A DNA stretch of 64,000 nt from Roseiarcus sp963823165 (GCA_963823165.1 CAWGKV010000034.1:62001-126000), one strand, 5' to 3'. Shown: positions 45,568 to 54,485, counted from the stretch's first letter. Notes: a model not told the origin generated them from the letters alone. Program-made: numbers and translations.

Positions 45568-45850
45568 GGCGATGACCGATCCTGATGAGGCTCAACTGAG
45601 CACGATAGCCAAGCGCATGCTGAGCATGCCACATAGGCGGCGAGATGAGTCCAAATTTGGCTCGCCTCGTCATGAAGCTATGCGAATCTCGACATCTGCC
45701 GCACGCCGGCTTCGGCTTTACGGGCCGCCATTGGAACAAATGATCGTATTCGATGTCGAGTTACGCGATGACGGCACCGTGTGCTTTCTCCCGCCCTACT
45801 TGTTGCTTCCGGAAGGACGAACGGCCTCTGCCATAGCCTCTTGTAAATGA
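45566..45850 (+). CDS. IS passenger gene: small hypothetical protein
   Basis: This predicted 94-residue protein starts at ATG 45,566 or 45,572 and contains TIAKRMLSMPHRRRDESKFG and MIVFDVELRDDGTVCFLPPYL. I do not recognise it. It begins back-to-back with the 248-residue gene, the two start codons sharing CATG, and its 3' end overlaps the minus-strand gene at 45,796 by 55 bases, so one of the two may not be real. Confidence 0.42.
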   Translation: MAMTDPDEAQLSTIAKRMLSMPHRRRDESKFGSPRHEAMRISTSAARRLRLYGPPLEQMIVFDVELRDDGTVCFLPPYLLLPEGRTASAIASCK

Positions 45851-46002
45851 GGGCAAGTGAAATTGAAGCCAGGGGCGTCTGCTAGCTCACACTGTCGTTT
45901 CATTTGCTCTACCGGAACGGCAAACGACTTAATTGCCCCATTTTCAATATCCATTTTCGATTCCAGTGCGCATTTTTTACAGCGGATAATCTGACCTATC
46001 AT
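45796..46002 (-). CDS. IS passenger gene: small Cys-containing hypothetical protein
   Basis: This 68-residue protein has a CxxC pair (IIRCKKCALES) and two later Cys (RQCELADAPGFNFTCPHL), suggesting a small zinc-binding fold. GAGGG lies 8 bases upstream of the ATG, a good start signal for such a short gene. It is downstream of the transposase on the same strand inside the element. No function can be assigned. Confidence 0.55.
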   Translation of the reverse strand: MIGQIIRCKKCALESKMDIENGAIKSFAVPVEQMKRQCELADAPGFNFTCPHLQEAMAEAVRPSGSNK

Positions 46003-46070
46003 TTCAATTACCCTCTTTGGCGTTTACGCCAGCGCAGAAACCGCCGTACCTGCTGATCGACGTTTTCGCC

Positions 46071-47018
46071 TCAATCAGCGGCATAATATGTCAACCGCTT
46101 GCCCTCCGTCCCTTCATCGCTTTTTCGCGTCGCGCTCTTCGTCCTCGATGCCGAGCTTTGAGCGGTTATTGTAACGGAAATCGAACTCGGCGAGATAGCG
46201 GCTCAAGTGCGCCTCGCTGATCCAATGATAAACGCCATAGACGCCGCGCTTGAAGATACTGAAATAGCCTTCTGCGCTGTTGACGGACACGGTGTAGTAC
46301 GGTGTAGCCGTCGAGTTTGTAGGCATATTCGCTGCGGCGAGTGATCGACCGTATGATGCTTGGCGAACTCGCGGCCCATCTTGACGTAATAGGACGCTTC
46401 GTCCGTGTTCAGCGTGCTTTTGCGGCTCACGTTTTTCATGACGAAGGGGCGCAACGTTCTGGCCGAAATGTCGGCGACGTGCTTTGAGCGCACACGACCT
46501 CTGCGCTCAACGAGCGTGGCAACCATCTTCTTCGGGGCAGGCATCGCGATAGGCGCGGTTTTTCGCTCTTCCCGCCGACAAAGGTTTCATCGGCTTCGAC
46601 AACCTTGCCAGTTCCGCCCAATGGGCCGCCGCTGTTGTTTGGCTCTTCGTCTGTCCATTGCCTCGCGGATGCGATGCCCAAGGAACCAAGCGGTCTGATA
46701 GGTTACACCAAGCATCCGCTGAAGCTGGAGCGCGCTCATGCCCTTCTTGCTCGCGCCCATAAGATGCATCGCCATAAGCCATTTGTTGAGCGGGATTTTC
46801 GATCGCTCCATGACGGTTCCGACCGTCACGGTGAATTGCTCGCGACAGGAATTGCATCGGTAGACGCCGGGACGATGGGCTTTGCCGTGAAGGCTCTTGA
46901 TGGTTGCCCGGTCGGCGTTCCCGCAATGAGGGCAAAACGGGCCGTTCGGCCAGCGCTGCGCCTCAAGATACTCACGCGCTTTCTCGGGATCGGAGAAGCG
47001 CGGGTCGGTGATTTCCAT
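46071..47018 (-). pseudogene. IS1595-family transposase with several frameshifts
   Basis: The first 140 or so codons are intact: MEITDPRFSDPEKAREYLEA, a zinc ribbon (FCPHCGNADR ... YRCNSCREQF) and NKWLMAMHLMGASKKGMSA. From about 46,660 the DDE-like domain is spread over other frames: GKVVEADETFVGGK with a catalytic Asp, then KNRAYRDACPEEDG, NTDEASYY, and finally NSAEGYFSIFKRGVYGVYH and YLAEFDFRYNNR, ending TEGKRLTYYAAD. At least four frame changes are needed, so the copy is inactive as written. The ATG at 47,018 has GGAGG 5 bases upstream. Corrected length is about 315 residues, normal for the family. Confidence 0.88.
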
Positions 47019-47059
47019 GGCGGCCTCCGGAGACGCGAGCATAATGCGCATAGTGCGGT

Positions 47060-47083
47060 GGCTTTGTCAACCATATAGTTGCC
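47060..47083 (-). repeat. Right terminal inverted repeat of the IS1595 element
   Basis: Read inward on the minus strand it is GGCAACTATATGGTTGAC then AAAGCC, one mismatch from the left end at 44,733-44,756. Confidence 0.8.
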
Positions 47084-47143
47084 GGAATTTGGCAGCATCG
47101 AGTTCTACAGTCGCGCCTGTCCAACCAGCGACAGGAGCGACCG

Positions 47144-47518
47144 ATGACCGAGACCAACGCCATCCTTCTCTATGTAACGAGCCCCGAGGCGAGCGCCCGC
47201 TTCTATGCGCAACTGCTCGGGCGCGACCCGGTCGAGGCGAGCCCGACCTTCGTCATGTTCGTCTTGCCCTCAGGCTTGGGCCTGGGCCTGTGGGGCAAGG
47301 GCGGCGTGCAGCCAGCGCCCGCGGCTTCCGGCGGCGGCTGCGAGATCGGCTTCAAGGTGAACGGCGCCGCCGCGGTCGACGCCGCCCATGCGGAATGGCG
47401 GGCCAAGGGGGCCGCCATCGCCTTGCCGCCGACCGACCTCGACTTCGGCCGCAGCTTTGTCGCCGTCGATCCCGACGGGCATCGGCTGCGCGTCTACGCG
47501 CTGGCCGAGGAGACGTGA
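47144..47518 (+). CDS. VOC-family (glyoxalase/bleomycin-resistance-like) protein
   Basis: This 124-residue protein contains the paired beta-alpha-beta modules of the VOC superfamily: AILLYVTSPEASARFYAQLLG, FVMFVLPSGLGLGLWG, and the closing RSFVAVDPDGHRLRVYAL. The first metal-ligand position (usually His or Gln) is not obvious and the final one is Val-Tyr rather than Glu, so catalysis is uncertain. It starts 60 bases beyond the IS1595 right end and may have lost part of its native promoter to the insertion. Confidence 0.85.
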   Translation: MTETNAILLYVTSPEASARFYAQLLGRDPVEASPTFVMFVLPSGLGLGLWGKGGVQPAPAASGGGCEIGFKVNGAAAVDAAHAEWRAKGAAIALPPTDLDFGRSFVAVDPDGHRLRVYALAEET

Positions 47519-47639
47519 CCGCTGTCCCGCCTTGCCAGCCATGCGGAGCAAGACGCGCCCCGAGGCGCGCCCATGGTCGCTTCGCCTTCGGCTGGCAATG
47601 ACCATGGGCGCCCTGCGCGGAGAAAGGTAACTCCCCAGC

Positions 47640-47785
47640 CTCCCGCCGCCCTCGCCCTGAGGAGCCCGCGAAGCGGGCGTCTCGAAGGGCGCTCGTGGCC
47701 AGCGAGCATCCCCTTCGCCTGGCTCTGGGCAGGCTTTCGAGGCCCTTTGCCTTCGACAAAGGGCGCCTCAGGATGAGGTCGGTGG
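47640..47785. repeat. Long copy of the dispersed palindromic repeat
   Basis: The stretch carries CCTGAGGAGCCCGCGAAGCGGGCGTCTCGAAGG, then GGCTTTCGAGGCCCTTTGCC and CAAAGGGCGCCTCAGGATGAGG. These share blocks with 2,700-2,950 and 27,295-27,345. The 47,519-47,885 gap holds this repeat and a shorter GGCAATGAC-ended palindrome, and no gene. Confidence 0.65.
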
Positions 47786-47885
47786 AACTGATTCCCGCGA
47801 TCTTCGCGGCAGAAAAAGCACATATGTCTTGACTTATTGTTCTCTTTATGTATTAGATATGTTCTCACCTGAAGGAGAACGCCGA

Positions 47886-48856
47886 GTGTCCGAATCCGTC
47901 GAAGCCGTTCGGCCCGCTTCCGTCCGCGGCCGGTCGATCGAAGACCGGCTCGCGGCGCGCCGCCGCAAGTACGAGCGGGAAAAGCTGATCGTCGAGTACC
48001 TGAATCGCGGCATTTCGGTCCCCGAGATCGCGGCGAATTGCGGCCTGACCGAGAAGCACATGCGCGCATGCATTCGGGAGACTCTCGCTCGCCGCATGCC
48101 TGCGCCGCCCGCCGAGTTCCTCGCGATCCAGGTCAGCCGTCTCAACGAGGCGCTGCTCGTGGCCTACAGCGCCATGTCGATGACCAATCTCAGGGCGGTC
48201 GATCGCGTGGTGAAGATCGTGCGCGAGCTCGACCGCTATCACGGTTTCGTCGCGGCCGAGCGGCGAGTCCCCGACTTCTCGCGCCTCTCTCAGCCCGCGG
48301 AAGGCCTCCCGGCGCTCGGCCCGCCGCCGACCGACGGCCGCCAAACGGCGCCGCAAGCGCTTGAAAAGGTTGATACCGCGCCGGAGGACGAGCTGGCCCT
48401 GGAGGCCCTGGATCCAGAGGACATGGCGGAGAGGCTCCGCACGGCGTTGACGTCCCGCCTCGCCGCCGCTCAGCCGCAAACTTCTCCGGCGTTCGAGGCG
48501 CGGAACGGCCGGCGGGAAGCGGCGCGGCAAGCGCAGGAAAAGACGGAATCCGCGATCGAGAACGATGTCGCCCGGGAGGCCGCGGCTGTGGCGGCGAGGC
48601 TCCGAACAGACTGGCGTCCCGCCTCGCTCGTCTGCAAGACCGCCTCGCGTCCGGGTCGCCGCTGGCCGGCGGCCGGCAAATGGCGCCGCAAGCGATTGAA
48701 AAGACGGAATCCGCGCCGGAACACGGCATGGCCCCGGAAGCCGCGGGCTCCCAGGACGATGCGGGGACGAAGCCCAGCGAAGATTTCTCGTCCATCCTCG
48801 CCGCTCCGGCGCTCGCCTGCCTTGCGCCGGAGCCGCCGCTGGCCGGCGGCCGGTAA
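47886..48856 (+). pseudogene. HTH-containing hypothetical protein with degenerate C-terminal repeats, probably frameshifted
   Basis: The N-terminal 150 residues look intact: a helix-turn-helix-like segment (REKLIVEYLNRGISVPEIAA, TEKHMRACIRETLARRM) and a helical region (SRLNEALLVAYSAMSMTNL, RAVDRVVKIVRELDRYHGF). The rest is low-complexity with repeated GRQxAPQAxEKxxxAPE units. At about 48,609 the frame loses one base: the corrected frame gives LASGSPLAGGRQMAPQAIEK and ends GGR at the TAA at 48,854, whereas the uncorrected frame drifts into Arg-rich sequence. The GTG at 47,886 has GGAG 9 bases upstream. The family is known to me only as an uncharacterised alphaproteobacterial protein. Confidence 0.6.
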
Positions 48857-48875
48857 CTCCCCAAGCCGTCGTGTA

Positions 48876-49041
48876 TCCCCTCGCCCGCGAAGCGGGAGAG
48901 GACAGGCGCGAAGCGCCAGGTGAGGGTTGAGAACGCCGAACGGCGGGCGTCGATGGCGGCCGCAAGGTTCGTCGGTTGCCCGTCCCCCTCACCTGGCGCG
49001 GCTTCGCCGCGCCGTCCGCTCCCGCTTCGCGGGCGAGGGGG
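48876..49041. mobile_element. MITE-like palindromic element, copy 1
   Basis: Two complementary arms of about 50 bases, CCCCTCGCCCGCGAAGCGGG...CCAGGTGAGGG and CCCTCACCTGGCGC...GCGGGCGAGGGGG, flank a 60-base centre. Each arm has its own small hairpin. No coding capacity. Confidence 0.7.
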
Positions 49042-49277
49042 TCGCCGAACTTCACAGCTTGCGAGTTCCGGCGGCCGACGAATGGCGCCGCAAGCGATTG
49101 AAAAGATGGAATCCGCGCCGGAACACGGCATGGCCCCGGAAGCCGCGGACTCCCAGGACGGTGCGGGGACGAAGCCCAGCGAAGATTTCTCGTCCATCTT
49201 CGCCGCGCCGGCGCTCGCCCCCCTCGCGCCTGAGCCGCCGCTGGCCGGCGGCCGGTAACTCCCCAAGCCGTCGCGTA

Positions 49278-49443
49278 TCCCCTCGCCCGCGAAGCGGGAG
49301 AGGACAGGCGCGAAGCGCCAGGTGAGGGTTGAGAACGCCGAACGGCGGGCGTTGATGGCGGCCGCAAGGTTCGTCGGTTGCCCGTCCCCCTCACCTGGCG
49401 CGGCTTCGCCGCGCCGTCCTCTCCCGCTTCGCGGGCGAGGGGG
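49278..49443. mobile_element. MITE-like palindromic element, copy 2
   Basis: This is the second copy of the 166-base element at 48,876-49,041, with the same arms and a few substitutions, 402 bases downstream as part of the tandem repeat. Confidence 0.7.
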
Positions 49444-49468
49444 TCGCGGGGCCCATTTCCCGGGCGCG

Positions 49469-49957
49469 CTATCCCTCGCCGGCGGGATAGCGGCGCTCGG
49501 CCGGACGGATCCTGCCGGCGTTGCCGAGCTCGATGACGTAGCCGTAGTCCTTCTCGGTATCGAGATAATAGTGCTCGTCGTCGTCGAACCGGCCGCTCTG
49601 GATCACCGGGTAGCCGCGGCGGGCGAAATCCTCGACCGCCTTCCTGCAGTCGGCGTAATAGAACTTGACGTGGTGCAGCCCCTCGCCGCGGCGCTCCAGG
49701 TGCTCGTCGTAGATGCTGTAGCCGGTCAGCGGCTGCATGAGTTCGAGCTGGGTGTCGCCCATCCAGGTGATCGCGATCAGGCAGGAATGGGTCGCCGGCT
49801 TGCCGCGGTAGATGTAGTCCCGAACCTTGGAGGGGTCGAAGGTATAGATGTCCCAGGGACCGATCTTGAAGACGTCCCAGTGGCGCTTCATCGCCGCTTC
49901 CATGTCGCGCACGACCATGGCTGCCTGCATGGCCGCTCCCTCCTGAAAGGTCCTCAT
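49469..49957 (-). CDS. VOC-family protein, methylmalonyl-CoA epimerase-like
   Basis: This 162-residue VOC protein has MVVRDMEAAMKRHWDVF, THSCLIAITWMGDTQLELMQ with a Glu ligand position, GEGLHHVKFYYADCRKAVEDF with the His ligand, and a final DYGYVIELG Glu. The spacing of these three metal ligands is that of methylmalonyl-CoA epimerase/glyoxalase-like proteins, though related proteins act on other substrates. ATG codons at 49,957 and 49,930 both have strong GGAGG sites; I use the longer form. Confidence 0.82.
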   Translation of the reverse strand: MRTFQEGAAMQAAMVVRDMEAAMKRHWDVFKIGPWDIYTFDPSKVRDYIYRGKPATHSCLIAITWMGDTQLELMQPLTGYSIYDEHLERRGEGLHHVKFYYADCRKAVEDFARRGYPVIQSGRFDDDEHYYLDTEKDYGYVIELGNAGRIRPAERRYPAGEG

Positions 49958-50056
49958 CCTCTCCTCCCTTCGCTGCGGCCTCGATCGGGCCTCGCTCGGC
50001 GTCCTTGTCGATCATGACAGACCCGCCTCGCCCGGTCGATGCCGGCGCGCCTCCGC

Positions 50057-50130
50057 CGTCATTGCGAGGACCCCCGAGCGGAGCGGCGGGGACGAAGCTT
50101 CCCCTCGCAGGGCTCGAGTCGCGATGACGG
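50057..50130. repeat. Extragenic palindromic repeat upstream of the VOC gene
   Basis: GTCATTGCGAGGA and TCGCGATGAC bracket internal GC-rich blocks, a REP-like layout with GTCAT/ATGAC ends similar to the one at 9,437. It lies directly after the aldo/keto reductase stop. Confidence 0.55.
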
Positions 50131-50979
50131 TCACAGCATCGGAAGCGACCGCGGGCGGGGTCCGAGCGGGAAGGCCGCGTCGACCCGGGCGAGTTCTGCT
50201 TCGCTCAACCGAAGATTTCCCGCTCCGGCGTTCTCCTCGGCATGCTCGAGGCTGGAAGCTTTGGGGATGGCGAACAGCGACGGCCGCCGCAGGAGGAAGC
50301 GGAGCGCGACCTGACGCGGGGTTGCGCCGTGCGCCTCGGCGATCTCCTTCAGCACCCGCCCTCCTGCGGTCCGCGCGCCAGGAAAACCGCCTGCGTGACC
50401 GAACGGGCTGTATGCGACGATCGCGACGCCGTGGTCTTCGCACCACGGGATCACGGCGTGCTCGATCGCACGCTCGCGCAAATGGTAGAGGACCTGATTG
50501 CAGGCCGGATGGCCGGCGCCGGCGATTCTGCGAACTTCGTCGAGATCGGCAACGTCGAAGTTGCTCACGCCCCACGACAAAATCTTGCCTTCGCGCCTCA
50601 GCCGCTCGAAAGCGGCGATCGTCTCCTCCAGGGGATGGGCGCCGCGCCAGTGCAGGAGATAGCAATCCAGGCGGTCGGTCCCGAGCAGAGCGAGCGAGCG
50701 GTCGCACGCCGCGACCGTCCCTTTGAGAGAAGCATGTTGCGGAAGGACTTTCGAGACGAGGAAAACCTCGTCGCGCCGTCCGGCGATCGCCTCGCCCACC
50801 AGTTTTTCGGCAGCGCCGGAACCATAGAGTTCCGCGGTATCGACATGGGTCATGCCGAGATCGAGGCCCCGACGCAGCGCGGCGATCGCCCTCCGCTTAT
50901 CGGCCTCGTCGATGTACCAGGTCCCCTGGCCGATCGCCGCGACCTCGCGCGTCGTAGAACCGAACGGCCGCCGCTCCAT
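50131..50979 (-). CDS. Aldo/keto reductase
   Basis: This 282-residue NADPH-dependent aldo/keto reductase has the catalytic tetrad visible: Asp in MTHVDTAELYG with Tyr (DTAELY), Lys in FLVSKVLP, and His in CYLLHWRGA. The NADPH-binding end is IPKASSLEHAEENAGAG. The class resembles bacterial AKRs that reduce 2,5-diketo-gluconate or methylglyoxal; the substrate cannot be read here. It is 24 bases downstream of the SIS-domain gene on the same strand and may be co-transcribed with it. Confidence 0.9.
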   Translation of the reverse strand: MERRPFGSTTREVAAIGQGTWYIDEADKRRAIAALRRGLDLGMTHVDTAELYGSGAAEKLVGEAIAGRRDEVFLVSKVLPQHASLKGTVAACDRSLALLGTDRLDCYLLHWRGAHPLEETIAAFERLRREGKILSWGVSNFDVADLDEVRRIAGAGHPACNQVLYHLRERAIEHAVIPWCEDHGVAIVAYSPFGHAGGFPGARTAGGRVLKEIAEAHGATPRQVALRFLLRRPSLFAIPKASSLEHAEENAGAGNLRLSEAELARVDAAFPLGPRPRSLPML

Positions 50980-51003
50980 GGCCCGCCTCCGAGGTGTCTG
51001 TGA

Positions 51004-52026
51004 CTAAACCGTCCGCGTCACCTTCATCAGATGCGGCGGCTGGTCGGGATCGCGGCCGCGGCGGCGCGCGACCGCCTCGGCCAGACGATAAAAAGCATGC
51101 AGCGCGGCGACCGGAGTCGTGAGCGCATGCCCGCCGTCCGGAGCGACGAGAGTGGGCCAGCGCCCGTGAGGAACGACGTCGACCATCAATGGCGCGGCGC
51201 CGAACAACTTCAACCGGTCGACCGTGTCGAAAAAGCTGTCGCGCGCGGCGTCGGCCGGCGCGAAGCAGAGAATTGGAAAGCCCTGGACGATGACGCCGGC
51301 CGGCCCGTGCAGCACTTCGGCCGAGGAGAACGCCTCGGCGTGGATCGCCGAGGTCTCCTTCAGCTTGAGCGCCGCCTCGGCGGCGACGGCGAAGGTCGCG
51401 CCCCGCCCGATCACAAAGAGCGAATTGGTCTTGGCCAGCGTCTCGACCGCCTGGTCCGGCGGCGGGTCCAGCGAAGCTTCGAGAATCGTCGGCAGGCGCT
51501 CGAGCGCGGCGGCGAGTTCGGCGTCCTCGCTCCAGAGTGCTGCGAGCGAGAGGCCGGCGACGAGTGAAGCGATCATCGACTTGGTGGCCGCCACCGACCT
51601 TTCTTCGCCGGCGTGCAAGGGAAGGAGCCAGTCCGCTTGGCGCGCGGCCGGCGACGTCGGGTCGTTGACGAAGGCGATGGTCGTCGCGCCAGCCTGCTTC
51701 GCGGCCTGCTGCATGGCGACGATATCCGGGCTGCGGCCCGACTGGGAAATGGTGATCGCGACGGCGCGGCCGAGCCGCAGCGGCGCGCGATAGAGCGAGG
51801 CGATCGAGGGGCCGAGCGAGGCGCAGGCCACGCCGACTTTGAGCTCGATGACGTGCTTGAGGAAGAGGGCGGCGTGGTCCGAGCTTCCGCGCGCGATGGT
51901 CGCGACGAAGGGCGGATCACTCGCTCGGAGCTCCGCCGCGAGCGCGGCCGAGGCGGGCGCATTGGCGGCGAGCTGCCGTCCGATCGCCGCGCCGGTCTCG
52001 GCGATTTCCGCCGCCATGAAGCTCAT
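51004..52026 (-). CDS. SIS-domain sugar-phosphate isomerase/deaminase (GlmS-C/NagB-II-like)
   Basis: This 340-residue protein has two SIS domains like the isomerase half of GlmS but no glutaminase domain. Motifs are ATIARGSSDHAALFLKH, ITISQSGRSPDIVAMQ, EERSVAATKSMIASL and, in the second half, VIGRGATFAVAAEAALKLKE with EAFSSAEVLHGP. Such stand-alone proteins act as amino-sugar phosphate deaminases or isomerases (NagB-II/AgaS). I start at the ATG at 52,026 with GGAG 7 bases upstream. It is divergent from a sugar ABC transporter, suggesting joint use of an imported amino sugar. Confidence 0.86.
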   Translation of the reverse strand: MSFMAAEIAETGAAIGRQLAANAPASAALAAELRASDPPFVATIARGSSDHAALFLKHVIELKVGVACASLGPSIASLYRAPLRLGRAVAITISQSGRSPDIVAMQQAAKQAGATTIAFVNDPTSPAARQADWLLPLHAGEERSVAATKSMIASLVAGLSLAALWSEDAELAAALERLPTILEASLDPPPDQAVETLAKTNSLFVIGRGATFAVAAEAALKLKETSAIHAEAFSSAEVLHGPAGVIVQGFPILCFAPADAARDSFFDTVDRLKLFGAAPLMVDVVPHGRWPTLVAPDGGHALTTPVAALHAFYRLAEAVARRRGRDPDQPPHLMKVTRTV

Positions 52027-52196
52027 CGCGCCGCTCCGCTGGACAAGAGGTCGTACATGTGCCCCTTTATCACACACAAAGAGCGCCTCGTCGCGAGCGC
52101 CCGCGAGGGCGGGGACGGGAGCTTCGGCGCCCCCATCGGGGCGGGAGGAAAATCAACGCAACCGCGGGCATGGCGCCCGTCGGTCAGGAGGATTGG

Positions 52197-53456
52197 ATGA
52201 GAACGGGTATCGCATGGATGCGGGGCGGCGTCGCCTTGATCGCGCTGTTCACGGGTCTTGTGGCGGCCGAGGCCGGCTCGCTCAAGATCGAGAGCTGGCG
52301 CAACGACGACGCCGACATCTGGAACAGCAAGATCATCCCGGCCTTCAACAAGCACTACCCCGACGTCAAAGTCGAGTTCTCGCCCACCGCGCCCACCGAA
52401 TACAACGCAGCCCTCAACGCCCGGCTCGACGGCGGCACGGCGGGCGACCTGATCACCTGCCGGCCGTTCGACGCTTCGCTCGCGCTATTCGACAAGCACC
52501 AGCTCGACAGCGTCAACGACCTCAAGGGAATGGATAATTTCTCCGCTGTGGCCAAGGCGGCCTGGTCCACAGACGACGGCAAGACGACTTTCTGCGTGCC
52601 GATGGCCTCGGTCATCCACGGCTTCATGTACAACGAGGACGCCTTCAAGAAGATCGGCGCCACGCCGCCGAAGACCATGGCCGAGTTCCACGAGATTCTC
52701 GACAAGCTGAAGAAAGACGGGACCTACACGCCGATCGACCTCGGCACCGCGGACCAGTGGGAGGCCGCCACCATGGGCTTCCAGAACATCGGGCCCAACT
52801 ACTGGCATGGCGAGACCGGACGCCTGGCGCTGATCGCCGGCAAGGAGAAGTTCACCGACCCGCAATATGTCGCCGTGTGGAAGGAGCTCGCCTCCTGGGC
52901 GCCCTATATGGGCAATGGCTTTCAGGCGCAGAAATATCCCGACAGCCAGAACCTGTTTTCGCTCGGCAAGGCGGCGATCTATCCGGCCGGCTCGTGGGAC
53001 ATCTCAACCTTCCGCAAGGACGCGCAGTTCCCGATCGGCGCGTTCCCGCCGCCGCTGCCTGCAGGCGAGACCCAATGCTACATCTCCGACCATGTCGACA
53101 TCGGCATGGGGGTCAACGCGGCGTCGAAGAACAAGGAGGACGCCAAGAAGTTCCTCGAATGGCTGACGACGCCGGAATTCGCGACGCTCTACGCCAATGC
53201 GCTTCCCGGTTTCTTCCCGCTCAGCAAGGAGCCGGTGAAAATCGACGATCCTCTCGCCGCGACAATGGTCGGCTGGCGGAAGGAGTGCAAGTCGACGATC
53301 CGCAATTCCTACCAGATCCTGAACCGCGGGACGCCGAACCTCGAGAACGAGCTCTGGAACGTCTCGGCGCAGGTGATCAACGGCGCGATGACCCCGGACG
53401 CCGCCGGCAAGCAGGTTCAGGCCGACCTCGACAAGTGGTACAAGCCGGCGAAGTAA
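52197..53456 (+). CDS. Sugar ABC transporter, extracellular solute-binding protein
   Basis: This 419-residue family-1 solute-binding protein begins with a signal peptide (MRTGIAWMRGGVALIALFTG, ending near VAAEAG). The mature part has SLKIESWRNDDADIWNSKII, HGFMYNEDAFKKIGATPPKT, FSLGKAAIYPAGSWDIS and the C-terminal KKFLEWLTTPEFATLYAN, all standard for CUT1-type binding proteins. AGGAG lies 7 bases before the ATG. It leads the SBP-permease-permease-ATPase operon. Confidence 0.92.
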   Translation: MRTGIAWMRGGVALIALFTGLVAAEAGSLKIESWRNDDADIWNSKIIPAFNKHYPDVKVEFSPTAPTEYNAALNARLDGGTAGDLITCRPFDASLALFDKHQLDSVNDLKGMDNFSAVAKAAWSTDDGKTTFCVPMASVIHGFMYNEDAFKKIGATPPKTMAEFHEILDKLKKDGTYTPIDLGTADQWEAATMGFQNIGPNYWHGETGRLALIAGKEKFTDPQYVAVWKELASWAPYMGNGFQAQKYPDSQNLFSLGKAAIYPAGSWDISTFRKDAQFPIGAFPPPLPAGETQCYISDHVDIGMGVNAASKNKEDAKKFLEWLTTPEFATLYANALPGFFPLSKEPVKIDDPLAATMVGWRKECKSTIRNSYQILNRGTPNLENELWNVSAQVINGAMTPDAAGKQVQADLDKWYKPAK

Positions 53457-53526
53457 GGAGCCGGAGGGTGCGCGTCTCGCGCACCCCTTGGTGCGGCGAG
53501 ACGCCGCCCCTCCAGCGGGAAGAGCG

Positions 53527-54477
53527 ATGGCCGAGCCCTTGTCCCAAGTCGTCGCCTCGATGCCGCGAGGACAATTCCTTGCGCTGATGGCGCTGTTCCT
53601 CGGCCCCGCCGTCGCAATCTATACGCTCTTTTCAATCTACCCGCTGATCGCCACCATGGGGCTCTCGAGTTATGCGACCGACAGTTCGGGCGCGTACCAT
53701 TTCGTCGGCCTCGCCAATTTCGTCACGCTGCTGACCGACGCGGACTGGTCGAAGCCGTTCTGGAACGCGGCCTGGAACAATCTCGTCTTCTTTTGCGTGC
53801 ATATGCTGGTGCAGAACCCGATCGGCATCGCGCTCGCGGGGCTCCTCAGTCTGCCCGGCCTCAAGCTCAAGAACCTCTATAGGACGATCATTTTCCTGCC
53901 CACCATGCTCTCGGTGGTGATCGTCGGCTTCTCCTGGAATCTCATCCTGTCGCCGCTCTGGGGCGTGGCCGAGGGGGCGCTGAAGGCCGTGGGCCTCGGG
54001 AGCTGGTTCGCCCCCTGGCTCGGCCTGCCGTCGACGGCGCTCGTGACGCTGGCGCTCATTTCCGTGTGGCAGTTTGTCGGCATCCCCATGATGCTGATCT
54101 ACGCGGCGCTGCTCAACATCCCCGACGAGCTCGTCGACGCGGCGCGGGTCGACGGCCTCGGGCATTTCCGCATCTTCCTGCACATCAAGCTGCCGCTGGT
54201 GCTGCCGACCATCGGGCTTGTCTCGATCCTCACCTTCGTCGGCAATTTCAACGCCTTCGACCTCATTTATTCCGTCAAGGGCGCGTTGGCGGGGCCGAAT
54301 TTCGCCTCCGACATTCTCGGCACCTTCTTCTACCGCACGTTCTTCGGTTTTCAGCTGCAGCTCGGCAACCCGACAATGGGGGCGGCGGTGGCGACGGTGA
54401 TGTTCTTCATCATTCTCGCCGGCGTCTGCCTCTACCTGTTCATCGTGCAGAGCCGCATGCGGCGCTACGCCTTCTAG
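53527..54477 (+). CDS. Sugar ABC transporter permease (MalF-type)
   Basis: This 316-residue protein is the first inner-membrane permease of the CUT1 transporter. Six membrane helices can be seen (LALMALFLGPAVAIYTLF to VMFFIILAGVCLYLFIV). The EAA loop reads NIPDELVDAARVDGLGHFRIF followed by IKLPLVLPTI, which docks on the ATPase. The ATG at 53,527 follows GGGAAGA closely. It is separated from the second permease gene by only 8 bases. Confidence 0.92.
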   Translation: MAEPLSQVVASMPRGQFLALMALFLGPAVAIYTLFSIYPLIATMGLSSYATDSSGAYHFVGLANFVTLLTDADWSKPFWNAAWNNLVFFCVHMLVQNPIGIALAGLLSLPGLKLKNLYRTIIFLPTMLSVVIVGFSWNLILSPLWGVAEGALKAVGLGSWFAPWLGLPSTALVTLALISVWQFVGIPMMLIYAALLNIPDELVDAARVDGLGHFRIFLHIKLPLVLPTIGLVSILTFVGNFNAFDLIYSVKGALAGPNFASDILGTFFYRTFFGFQLQLGNPTMGAAVATVMFFIILAGVCLYLFIVQSRMRRYAF

Positions 54478-54485
54478 GGGAAACA

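Larger units (their letters stand above)
44733..47083. mobile_element. IS1595-family element with passenger genes
   Basis: This element of about 2,351 bases is bounded by 24-base inverted repeats differing at one position: 44,733-44,756 and the complement at 47,060-47,083 (inward sequence GGCAACT(G/A)TATGGTTGAC then AAAGCC). The flanks GGAATCTG (44,725-44,732) and GGAATTTG (47,084-47,091) look like an 8-base target duplication with one change; 8 bases is the IS1595 norm. It carries a broken IS1595-type transposase at one end and up to three unrelated genes. Passenger genes are known in some IS1595 subgroups. Confidence 0.78.
48671..49449. repeat. Tandem direct repeat, 402-base period
   Basis: The sequence starting AATGGCGCCGCAAGCGATTG at 48,679 recurs at 49,081 and stays nearly identical to about 49,449. 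Each unit contains the 3' end of the HTH gene (KxESAPEHGMAPEAA codons) plus a 166-base MITE-like hairpin. The period is 134 codons. Few differences separate the copies, so the duplication is recent. Confidence 0.88.

Noticed and set aside
48920..49258. A separate gene on the plus strand within the tandem repeat
   Set aside because: Its apparent coding end is simply the duplicated 3' end of the HTH gene, and its first half lies in the MITE-like hairpin.
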